Origin: Gammaproteobacteria bacterium
Lineage (GTDB): Bacteria; Pseudomonadota; Gammaproteobacteria; Pseudomonadales; Azotimanducaceae_A
Assembly: GCA_012960755.1 (NCBI GenBank)
Contig: DUAT01000139.1
Span: 1 to 35,702 of the forward strand
Direction: 5' to 3'
DNA length: 35,702 bases
This document shows, one piece after another, positions 15,349-22,647 of the stretch. The position numbers and the translations under genes were made by a program. Under the pieces are notes generated by a model, which searched no databases, was not told the origin of the DNA, and saw only the letters and a list, made by a program, of their open reading frames with translations. Each line of letters begins with the position of its first letter. Positions within the stretch are counted from its first letter, which is position 1.

Positions 15349-16398
15349 TCACCTGACTTTTAGAAGCAGCACCAAGAGTATTGGGGTTCCCACTGCCTGC
15401 AGGAGCATAAATCTCACTAGCACCTGAGTATTCGACCATCCCATGTTGTGTCGAACGTGATCATGAAGGGGATACCTGATCTGGCCGAAGATACCAATCT
15501 TGAAGAATCTCAACAACGCCACTTTAATCAATCCGGTGGCGCCGTTCACCAGTACCACAAAGGCGACCGCAAGAATAAGAAAGGGATTGCCGCAGGCCAG
15601 CACAAGGACACCGAGCATTAGTCCGATTGGCCTGGAACCGGCATCGCCCATCAGCACAGCGCTGGGGTAACTGTTGTGCCAGAGATAACCCGTCAAACAG
15701 CCAGCCAGTACAAAAGCCATAATGGCCCAGTCCGCCCCGTTTTCATAATGTGGTACCAGCAGATAATTGGCAATATCGACATGGCCAACAATCACATAGA
15801 GAATGCCTCCAAGGAACAGGATACCCATACCAGACAGGCTGGCGGACAATCCGTCGACACCGTCAGTGCAATTGGTAGCGTTGATGGAAACCCAGATTAG
15901 TATCGTGGCACCCAGGGTAAACAACCAGGGGCTGATGATAATTGGATCCTTAAATAGCGGTAGCCAGATTGTGTAGGGTTGGAGCTGGCAGATGATCATG
16001 GAAGCAAAGAAAGCGACAATGAGATCAAATCCCCCTAGCCGATATTCGCTCCAGCCGCCGATTGCCCTGTCATCAAGGTATCCGACCATCATTGCCACCA
16101 TGACGCAGGCGAGAATTTCGACAAACATCCAGTCAAACGGCACGACCAGCAGACTGATGATGACGAATAAGGGGATAAACAAAATACCGGCACTCACCGG
16201 TTTACCGATACTCTTGTCGGCGTCCACGGCAAATTTCCTGCCGCGATCAGTCGGTAGAAGGAACCAGATTTTTGGCAAACCCCACCAGGTTACGCCAGCG
16301 CCCAGAGCGATCCCCAATCCCGCAAGAAAAATATAGGACGAGAACAACCGAAATGGTCCGGCAATGTCGGCCAGATATTGGCCCAGATAATAAAGCAA
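15349..16398 (-). CDS. MraY-like phospho-MurNAc-pentapeptide / polyprenyl-P glycan-1-phosphate transferase paralogue
   Basis: A 349-residue integral membrane protein with about ten hydrophobic segments. It belongs to the polyprenyl-phosphate HexNAc-1-phosphate transferase superfamily, MraY branch: Asp-Asp in VGYLDDRAIGG, NATNCTDGVDGLSA, MGDAGSRPIG (the catalytic Asp region) and PLHDHVRHNMGW. MraY makes lipid I from UDP-MurNAc-pentapeptide and undecaprenyl phosphate. Two features depart from the standard enzyme: the HHH triplet reads His-Asp-His, and no mur, fts or other dcw gene is near. It may be a second MraY or an enzyme attaching another sugar. The downstream gap at 15290-15345 is strikingly AT-rich. 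Confidence 0.8.
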   Translation of the reverse strand: MLYYLGQYLADIAGPFRLFSSYIFLAGLGIALGAGVTWWGLPKIWFLLPTDRGRKFAVDADKSIGKPVSAGILFIPLFVIISLLVVPFDWMFVEILACVMVAMMVGYLDDRAIGGWSEYRLGGFDLIVAFFASMIICQLQPYTIWLPLFKDPIIISPWLFTLGATILIWVSINATNCTDGVDGLSASLSGMGILFLGGILYVIVGHVDIANYLLVPHYENGADWAIMAFVLAGCLTGYLWHNSYPSAVLMGDAGSRPIGLMLGVLVLACGNPFLILAVAFVVLVNGATGLIKVALLRFFKIGIFGQIRYPLHDHVRHNMGWSNTQVLVRFMLLQAVGTPILLVLLLKVR

Positions 16399-16504
16399 GA
16401 TATGGCCCCGTTAGTGATTTGCGCTGATTATAGGGGTTTATGTCGCGAAGAAAATGGATGCTTGTCGGAGAAACCGTTTTTATTGGCTGAAATTGGTGAA
16501 CTGC

Positions 16505-17314
16505 CTACCCTGGAATGTCCCCCTGCCATAAATATCGACAGTGCCTGAGTGTGATTCCCTGGCTGTCTGCGTAGGTTGCATAGATGTTGTCCAATTTATG
16601 CGACAGGTCGTCTAACGTCGGAACCTCCGCAGGAGGTAATCCCCAGGTAATCATTGTATACAGCTCTTTTGCATCTGCGAATGATTCCGGCACATCAAAA
16701 CCCCAGCCGCTGTGCAGGGTCAAACCCGCTTGATGCAGACGGTTTGAGACGGACTGGTGGATTGATCCACTGCCTGTATGCCGACCGGAATTTTCGTAGT
16801 GCAGCTTGGGCGGCAATTTACTAGACCAGGCTGGAATGGGTTCCTCCATCGGGCACAATGCGATTAGTTTGGCACCGGGCCTGCAGACCCGTTTTGCATC
16901 GGCAATCCAGTGCATGGGTGCTCTGCGACCAATAATCAGGTCAATACTGTTGTCTTCCGCTGGCAAACGTATCTCACTGCCGTTGTTGGCGTTGTAACAG
17001 CTGTATTCGACGTTCTTTATATCCGTTTTTGCCAATGCCTGTTTCGCCAGGTCAATATAGCCTGGGACCCGATCATAGGCCGAGATTTGCTTGCAGTGTG
17101 GTGCCAGGGATAGGGCAAGTTCGCCATGTCCGCAGGCAACTTCCAGGACTGATGTGTCCTTCGACAGGTTTTGCATGACCAGATCAATAAAAGCCTTCTC
17201 TCCATTATTGGCCGCGATCTGTGATTTCCAGGGGTAGAAGTAGCCTGATTGAACAGCCGCGAGATTATCGTACCAGTCATCTGAATGTGCGCGAGGGATT
17301 TTTAGCTCAGCCAT
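16505..17314 (-). CDS. class I SAM-dependent methyltransferase
   Basis: A methyltransferase of about 269 residues. Motif I is VLEVACGHGELAL, followed by the acidic residue of AYDRVPGYIDLA (motif II) and DNSIDLIIGRRAP (motif IV), then ADAKRVCRPGAKLIAL, the post-motif strand. ATG 17314 (MAELKIPRAHSDDWY) is chosen; ATG 17326 and GTG 17335 are in frame upstream without a clear ribosome-binding site. The ending HCRYLWQGDIPG is unusual for the family. It is 81 bp downstream of the omega-amidase on the same strand and may be the last gene of the hemF operon. Substrate is not predictable. Confidence 0.78.
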   Translation of the reverse strand: MAELKIPRAHSDDWYDNLAAVQSGYFYPWKSQIAANNGEKAFIDLVMQNLSKDTSVLEVACGHGELALSLAPHCKQISAYDRVPGYIDLAKQALAKTDIKNVEYSCYNANNGSEIRLPAEDNSIDLIIGRRAPMHWIADAKRVCRPGAKLIALCPMEEPIPAWSSKLPPKLHYENSGRHTGSGSIHQSVSNRLHQAGLTLHSGWGFDVPESFADAKELYTMITWGLPPAEVPTLDDLSHKLDNIYATYADSQGITLRHCRYLWQGDIPG

Positions 17315-17395
17315 ACAACAGTCCATATAAAACACAACGACATTTCTAATTTAACACCGGGCAAACACAATTCACACCTCGTTCGTTGGCGATCG

Positions 17396-18202
17396 TTAGT
17401 CAGGAAGATCCTCGATAAAGTCAAAATTGTCAGCATCTTTCCATACAGGAAAGGACTGCCGGTAGTCGTTTAAGGCCAGCTGATCGAGAGTGACATGGCC
17501 AACGCAGGTTTCGTTTTTAAGATCGAGCAAGGTCTCACCATGGAAGTCATACACAATCGAATCGCCAGAGTATGACAGGTTCTTGTCCGCTCCAACCCGA
17601 TTGACACCAACGACATAGCACTGATTTTCAATAGCCCGGGCCCGAAGCAGACTCAACCAGTGGCTGCGACGAGCCGAAGGCCAGTTGGCGACATAGAGTA
17701 AGACATCGTAATCGCCGCGATGACGACTCCAGACGGGGAATCGCAGGTCGTAGCAGATCTGCGGGCATATCTGAAAGTCGTTGAGACTGAAGCCGACTCG
17801 CCGGGCACCAGCGCTGTAATGGTCATGTTCCGTCGACATTCGAAACAGGTGTTTCTTATCGTAGGTGATGATTTCAGCATCAGGATGGCAAAGGATGAAC
17901 CGGTTATAGAAATTGCCTCTTTCCTGCATCATCACACTGCCGCCAATGGCATAGCCCCCTTGCTGGGATTTCGATTTCATCCAGCTCACGGTGTCCCCGG
18001 ACATGGGCTCTGCAAACTGGGCTGATGACATGGAAAAGCCAGTTGTGAACATTTCCGGAAGCACCACAAGGTCCGTGTCCGTTGATGACACTTCCGATGC
18101 CAGCAGCTCCGTAAAGTGGCCCAGGTTTGCCCCCGGGTCTTCCCAGACCAGTTCAGTCTGAACCAACGCGATCTTCAGTAGTCCCGCCCCAGGTGTTGTC
18201 AC
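17396..18202 (-). CDS. omega-amidase / nitrilase family amidohydrolase (YafV type)
   Basis: A 268-residue carbon-nitrogen hydrolase. The catalytic triad is Glu50 (LPEMF), Lys116 (YDKKHLF) and Cys150 (QICYDLRFP). The WP-ARR-HW and ENQCYVVGVNRVG motifs mark the YafV/Nit2 omega-amidase branch, which cleaves alpha-ketoglutaramate and alpha-ketosuccinamate to ketoacid plus ammonia. GTG 18202 is chosen since GGAGAG lies 4 bases upstream and it overlaps the aminotransferase stop by 4 bases (GTGA). The pair forms the glutamine transaminase-omega-amidase route used in methionine salvage; the overlap supports a joint job. Confidence 0.88.
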   Translation of the reverse strand: MTTPGAGLLKIALVQTELVWEDPGANLGHFTELLASEVSSTDTDLVVLPEMFTTGFSMSSAQFAEPMSGDTVSWMKSKSQQGGYAIGGSVMMQERGNFYNRFILCHPDAEIITYDKKHLFRMSTEHDHYSAGARRVGFSLNDFQICPQICYDLRFPVWSRHRGDYDVLLYVANWPSARRSHWLSLLRARAIENQCYVVGVNRVGADKNLSYSGDSIVYDFHGETLLDLKNETCVGHVTLDQLALNDYRQSFPVWKDADNFDFIEDLPD

Positions 18203-19344
18203 AATCTCTCCATGGCCGCTAATTTTTCGCAAGCCCGGTGCAGCGTATCGTCATCTTTGGCGAAACAGAAGCGTACCAATCTCGCCTCGGGAGGAGAATC
18301 GTAAAACACGGATACGGGAATGGCAGCAACGCCAACCTGCTGCGTCAAGTGGGTCACAAATTCAATGTCGTTTGTTGCGGATAGTTGGCTGTAGTCGGCG
18401 AGCTGGAAATAGGTACCGGCCGACGGGACACATTCAAAAGCCGATTGACTTAGGAATTCCAGAAACAGGTCTCGCTTCGACTGGTAAAATGCAGGCAATT
18501 GCAGATAGTGCTCGGAGTAGTTTTCCATATACTCAGCTAGCGCCCACTGAGTTGGTGTGTGGGTGGTAAATGTTACAAACTGATGAATCTTGCGGAATTC
18601 ATGAGTGAGCGCCTGCGGTGCAATACAATAACCAACTTTCCAACCGGTGGCGTGGTAGGTCTTGCCAAATGAAGAAATCACAAAGGTTCGCTGGCGTAAT
18701 GCTTCATGCGTTAACAGAGAGTGATGGGGCTCAGCGTCGAAAACCATATGCTCATAGACCTCATCAGAGACTAAGTACAGGTCCGTCTTCTGCAGCAATT
18801 CAGCCAGTGTCTGGAGGTCCTCCTTGGATATCGTGCTGCCGGTTGGATTGTGGGGTGAATTCAGTACGATCGCCCGTGTTTTTGGGGTGATGGCGTCTGC
18901 CACCTGATTCCAGTCAATCCTGAAACCGGGACCGAGTGACAAGTGAATGGTTTTACCCTGGGCCAGGTTAACTGCCGGTTCGTAAGCGTCATAAGCCGGG
19001 TCGAACACGATGACCTCATCTCCAGGGTGCACGATTACCTGCAAGGCAACGAATAATGCCTCAGTTGCACCAGAGGTGATGGTGATCTCCGATTCAATAT
19101 CCACTTCTGCGTTATACAAACGTTTGATCTTTTTGGCGATTTGTTCCCGCAGATACGGGACACCTGTCATGGGTGGATACTGGTTGTAGCCCTGATTGAG
19201 ATATTTGCTCATTAGATCCAGCAACGGCTGTGGCACTGAAAAGTCGGGATAGCCCTGGGACAGGTTGATAGCGTCAAATTCACCCGCCATCTTTGACATG
19301 GTGGTGAAGATTGTTGTCCCTACGCCGGGTAATTTAGTCTTCAT
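18199..19344 (-). CDS. class I/II PLP aminotransferase, methionine (glutamine) aminotransferase, YbdL type
   Basis: A 381-residue PLP enzyme. Lys228 in SSFGKTYHATGWKVGY carries PLP. NSPHNPTG (162-169), SDEVYEHMVF and the N-terminal INLSQGYPDF are standard class I signatures, and the sequence resembles E. coli YbdL and KAT/GTK-type glutamine transaminases. It transfers an amino group from methionine, glutamine or aromatic amino acids to ketoacids. Its start lies inside the last codons of hemF (11-base overlap) and its end overlaps the omega-amidase. The neighbouring omega-amidase would remove alpha-ketoglutaramate and pull the reaction forward. Confidence 0.88.
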   Translation of the reverse strand: MKTKLPGVGTTIFTTMSKMAGEFDAINLSQGYPDFSVPQPLLDLMSKYLNQGYNQYPPMTGVPYLREQIAKKIKRLYNAEVDIESEITITSGATEALFVALQVIVHPGDEVIVFDPAYDAYEPAVNLAQGKTIHLSLGPGFRIDWNQVADAITPKTRAIVLNSPHNPTGSTISKEDLQTLAELLQKTDLYLVSDEVYEHMVFDAEPHHSLLTHEALRQRTFVISSFGKTYHATGWKVGYCIAPQALTHEFRKIHQFVTFTTHTPTQWALAEYMENYSEHYLQLPAFYQSKRDLFLEFLSQSAFECVPSAGTYFQLADYSQLSATNDIEFVTHLTQQVGVAAIPVSVFYDSPPEARLVRFCFAKDDDTLHRACEKLAAMERL

Positions 19345-20245
19345 GCCCGATCCAATCCCTCACTGGCAGGTACTCTTCGTATAGCTTTGCCTCAGGTGTG
19401 CCGGGATCAGGCGCCCAGTTGTATTTCCAGATGGCCCTTGGGGGCATCGATGCAAGCACAGATTCAATGCGTCGACCGGACTGTAATCCGTAACGCGTAC
19501 CGCGATCGATAGCGAGATTGAACTCGGCATACCGGCCGCGTCTGTACAATTGGAACTCTTCTTCCCGGGCTCCATATGCGGTGTCTTTTCGTTTGTCCAA
19601 AATAGGCTGGTAGGCGGGCAGGATATGATCACCGACGCTTCTGGCCAGGGCGAAACTTTTGTCAAAGCCGCCTTGCGTCCAGTCATCGAAGAAGAGACCA
19701 CCAACGCCTCGCGCTTCCTGCCGATGATCGAGATAGAAGTAGTCATCGCACCACTGTTTCAGCTTCGGATAGATATCGGCTCCAAAAGGGTCGCAGGCGT
19801 CCCGGGCAGTCCGGTGCCAATGGACCACGTCTTCTTCAAAGGCGTAATAGGGTGTCAGGTCAATACCCCCCCCGAAATACCAACTGGATTGATCGATGAT
19901 AAAAAAGCGTAAATTGGCGTGGAAAGTAGGCACATAAGGGTTGCGAGGATGCATGATCATAGAGATTGCAGTCGCCTGGAAGCCTTTACCGGCAAGGTGA
20001 GGATTTCTTTCACTGGCGGCGGCGGGGAGGTTGTCTCCAATACTGTAGGAGAACTGCACTGCACCTCTTTCTATATGCGGGCCATCATCGAGCACTCTGG
20101 GCCTTGAATGGGCTCCATTGTCCTGCCTGATGTCCTCAATGCTGAAACCCGGACCGTTATCAAGGCCACCCAGGGCGTCGCAGATCCTGGTTTGTAACTT
20201 GAGGAAGTAGGCTTTAACTGGCTCGATGCTCGGAGTGTCTGTCAT
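19334..20245 (-). CDS. hemF: oxygen-dependent coproporphyrinogen III oxidase
   Basis: A 303-residue enzyme from ATG 20245 ([18 protein letters not shown]), the length of E. coli HemF. Signatures are [13 protein letters not shown], the [10 protein letters not shown] segment, [20 protein letters not shown], and [22 protein letters not shown]-like text near the end (here [11 protein letters not shown]). It converts coproporphyrinogen III to protoporphyrinogen IX with O2, showing aerobic heme synthesis in the cytosol. The frame runs further upstream to 20413, but those 56 residues match nothing in HemF. The end overlaps the aminotransferase by 11 bases; the functional link between heme synthesis and that enzyme is not obvious. 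Confidence 0.95.
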   Translation of the reverse strand: [303 protein letters not shown]

Positions 20246-20389
20246 TTGAAGAAGGTGTCCGAAAAAAAACACGATAGCGAGTTCATGGACAGAAATCACT
20301 ACCCGTAAAAACTTCTTTTGTCCCAACTGGCCGCGCAATGAATTGCAAATCTCCTTGCGGGATGGTGCTACTCGCTTTGGGTGTATTAT

Positions 20390-20420
20390 CATAGCAACTT
20401 CAATTGTCGGCATTGCTATG
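20390..20420. promoter_or_regulatory. 8-bp inverted repeat in hemF/SDR divergent region
   Basis: CATAGCAA (20390-20397) and TTGCTATG (20413-20420) are perfect inverted copies with a 15-bp spacer, centred between the two divergent starts. The arm centres are 23 bp apart, about two helical turns, which fits a dimeric regulator. No factor can be named. It might also form a hairpin in either transcript. Confidence 0.35.
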
Positions 20421-20468
20421 CGTGCACATCTGATTTCCGGAGGGTTGCCGTCAGGTTCGACGCAAGTG

Positions 20469-20484
20469 TTGTCACCGATGACAA
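20469..20484. promoter_or_regulatory. 6-bp inverted repeat just upstream of the SDR gene
   Basis: TTGTCA-CCGA-TGACAA is a perfect short palindrome 22 bp before the ATG at 20506, next to the ribosome-binding site AGGAGAAG. It could be an operator or a 5'-UTR hairpin. Confidence 0.3.
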
Positions 20485-20505
20485 GACCAACAGGAGAAGT
20501 AGTGT

Positions 20506-21276
20506 ATGGCGTACTCTAAATTCGATCTCACCGGCAAAGTCGCATTGGTAACGGGCGGTAACTCAGGCATTGGACTTGGCTTTGCCGAGGGACTTGCAGA
20601 GGCGGGAGCAGACGTCTGCATATGGGGAACTAACGAAACCAAGAACCAGGCTGCCGAAGAAAAACTTAAAGGCTATGGTGGAAGCGTACTGGCCCAGCGC
20701 TGCGATGTAGGAGATCAGAAACAGGTAAACCACTGTTTTAGTGAAGCGGTCGACAAACTGGGGCGAATAGACTCCTGCTTTGCTAACGCGGGTATTGGGG
20801 GCAGGGGTACACCGTTTCATGAGGTTGACAACGAGGAGTGGCAGAGCATTTTTCGCGTCAATATGGATGGTGTTTTCTATACTCTGCAAGCGGCTGTGCG
20901 ACATATGATGGGACGGGATGGCGGCGGTTCCCTGGTGGTAACCAGTAGCGGGACGGCTATTTTCGGTGCGCCGCAGTCTGCACACTATGGCGCAACCAAG
21001 GCCGGTATTAATGCACTAATTCGCAGCTTGTGTGTCGGTTATTCTCGCTACGGTATTCGTGCCAATGCTATCATCCCGGGCTGGATCGACACACCGATGA
21101 CAGAAACCGGATTCCGCACTGACGTAATGAAGAACAAAGTGTTGAAAAGGATCCCCCAGCGCCGCTGGGGCGAACCTGCTGATTTCAGTGGTCTGGCGGT
21201 TTATCTTGCCAGTGACGCCAGTGAGTATCACAACGGCGATGTCATGATGATTGATGGTGGCTTTGCCGCTTTTTAA
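20506..21276 (+). CDS. SDR family oxidoreductase (3-oxoacyl-reductase / gluconate 5-dehydrogenase-like)
   Basis: A 256-residue classical short-chain dehydrogenase. The cofactor loop is TGGNSGIGLGFAEG, NANAG-type ANAGIGG follows strand 4, and the catalytic residues are Ser in TSSGTAIFG and Tyr-x3-Lys in HYGATKAG. The C-terminal HNGDVMMIDGGF is typical. AGGAGAAG lies 6 bases before the ATG. Substrate is unclear; relatives act on sugar acids or 3-oxoacyl-groups. It is followed 15 bp later by the small periplasmic protein gene, and then a hydroxyacid dehydrogenase. Confidence 0.88.
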   Translation: MAYSKFDLTGKVALVTGGNSGIGLGFAEGLAEAGADVCIWGTNETKNQAAEEKLKGYGGSVLAQRCDVGDQKQVNHCFSEAVDKLGRIDSCFANAGIGGRGTPFHEVDNEEWQSIFRVNMDGVFYTLQAAVRHMMGRDGGGSLVVTSSGTAIFGAPQSAHYGATKAGINALIRSLCVGYSRYGIRANAIIPGWIDTPMTETGFRTDVMKNKVLKRIPQRRWGEPADFSGLAVYLASDASEYHNGDVMMIDGGFAAF

Positions 21277-21291
21277 AAGGAAGACCAAATA

Positions 21292-21597
21292 ATGCCAAAA
21301 AAAATCAACCGCCTTGCCGTTATTGTTTCAATGTTTCTGGTGCCCTGTATGCCGCTCAAGGCTGCTGAAAATTATGGCTATATATGTACCTACGAGACTG
21401 GTGTGAGGAATATTGAAGTCGTTTACCTGCAGGAAGCTAGTGCGGTTCCCTGTGAGGTACGCTACATCAAAGACTCGGTTTCCAATACGCTATGGAATGC
21501 AGAGCGCGAACCAGGTTACTGCGAGTCAAAAGCCGAAGCTTTTGTTGAAAAAATCAAGGGTTGGGGCTGGTCATGCGACCGGGAAGCTGCTGACTAG
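21292..21597 (+). CDS. small secreted hypothetical protein with conserved cysteines
   Basis: A 101-residue protein with a signal peptide (about 24 residues, RLAVIVSMFLVPCMPLKAA). The mature part contains Cys at YICTYE, VPCEVRY, GYCESK and WSCDRE, four cysteines likely to form two disulfides in the periplasm. AAAGGAAG precedes the ATG. I do not recognise the family. Its place between an SDR and a hydroxyacid dehydrogenase, with gaps of 15 and 8 bp, puts it in their operon. Confidence 0.75.
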   Translation: MPKKINRLAVIVSMFLVPCMPLKAAENYGYICTYETGVRNIEVVYLQEASAVPCEVRYIKDSVSNTLWNAEREPGYCESKAEAFVEKIKGWGWSCDREAAD

Positions 21598-21605
21598 AAC
21601 TGACA

Positions 21606-22574
21606 ATGTCCGATCATATCGTTGTTTTAGACGGTTTTACGCTAAACCCTGGCGATATCGACTGGGGTCCGGTGTCGTCCTTGGGAAGCCTTGAGATCCA
21701 CGATCGAACGGCTGATGACCAGATCATCGAACGGGCCAGCGGCGCGAACTGCCTGCTGCTTAACAAAACACCCATCAACCGGACGATCCTGGATGCACTT
21801 CCACAACTGAAGTACATTGGCGTGCTCGCCACTGGTTACAACGTGGTTGATACGGTCGCCACTGCAGAACGTGGAATTATCGTCACTAATATACCTACCT
21901 ATGGTACTGATTCAGTCGCCCAGCATGTTGCCGCGCTCTTGCTGGAATTCGCAAGAGGGGTTGGCGTCCACAACCAGGCTGTGCACGAGGGTGAGTGGAC
22001 TGACAACGCTGACTGGTGTTTTTCACGGCAACCGATGTTTGAACTGACCGGTCGTACCCTGGGGATTGTTGGTATTGGTCGAATAGGGCAGGCTGTCGCC
22101 CGCATCGGCGCAGCCATGGGGATGACGCTGATTGCTCACGATCTGTTCTGGCCAGATGCGGAAAAGCTGGCGGGTCTTGAGGTTGAACAGGTAGAACTGG
22201 ACGATCTCTTTGCACGGTCTGACGCCATCTCATTGCATTGTCCTTTAACCTCGGAGAATCATCACCTGGTCAATGGGGAGAATTTGAAACGGATGAAACC
22301 CAATGCAATCCTGATCAACACGAGCAGAGGGCCGCTGATAGACAACCAGGCTCTGGCAGATGCGTTGCATGCCGGTACCATTGCCGGTGCTGCGCTGGAT
22401 GTTCTGGATACCGAACCACCGCCATCGGACAATCCATTACTCAAAGCACCCAACTGTCTGATTACCCCCCATATTGCATGGTACGCAGTTGAAGCAAGGC
22501 AGCGGCTAATGCAAATTGCCGCGGAAAATGTGCAGGCATTTCTAGCTGGAAATCCCCGAAACGTAGTGAGCTGA
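21606..22574 (+). CDS. D-2-hydroxyacid dehydrogenase (glycerate dehydrogenase / hydroxypyruvate reductase-like)
   Basis: A 322-residue NAD-dependent D-2-hydroxyacid dehydrogenase. The nucleotide motif is GIVGIGRIGQAVA. The catalytic set is Arg in NTSRGPL, Glu in DTEPPP and His in TPHIAW, giving the usual Arg-Glu-His. TGYNVVD and QHVAALLLEFARG match glycerate dehydrogenase (HprA) rather than D-lactate dehydrogenase. It probably reduces hydroxypyruvate or glyoxylate in the cytosol. No clear ribosome-binding site precedes the ATG, so translation may be coupled to the preceding small gene. It converges with the ThDP enzyme gene. Confidence 0.88.
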   Translation: MSDHIVVLDGFTLNPGDIDWGPVSSLGSLEIHDRTADDQIIERASGANCLLLNKTPINRTILDALPQLKYIGVLATGYNVVDTVATAERGIIVTNIPTYGTDSVAQHVAALLLEFARGVGVHNQAVHEGEWTDNADWCFSRQPMFELTGRTLGIVGIGRIGQAVARIGAAMGMTLIAHDLFWPDAEKLAGLEVEQVELDDLFARSDAISLHCPLTSENHHLVNGENLKRMKPNAILINTSRGPLIDNQALADALHAGTIAGAALDVLDTEPPPSDNPLLKAPNCLITPHIAWYAVEARQRLMQIAAENVQAFLAGNPRNVVS

Positions 22575-22647
22575 TTCCACTTGGATGTGCGCCACGAGTC
22601 CAGATAAAGACATACCGTACTCGTAGCGTATTCCAGTCAAACCAAGA

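Noticed and set aside
20246..20413. Extended N-terminus of HemF (56 extra codons)
   Set aside because: Not found in HemF proteins; the region contains an inverted repeat and is better seen as intergenic.
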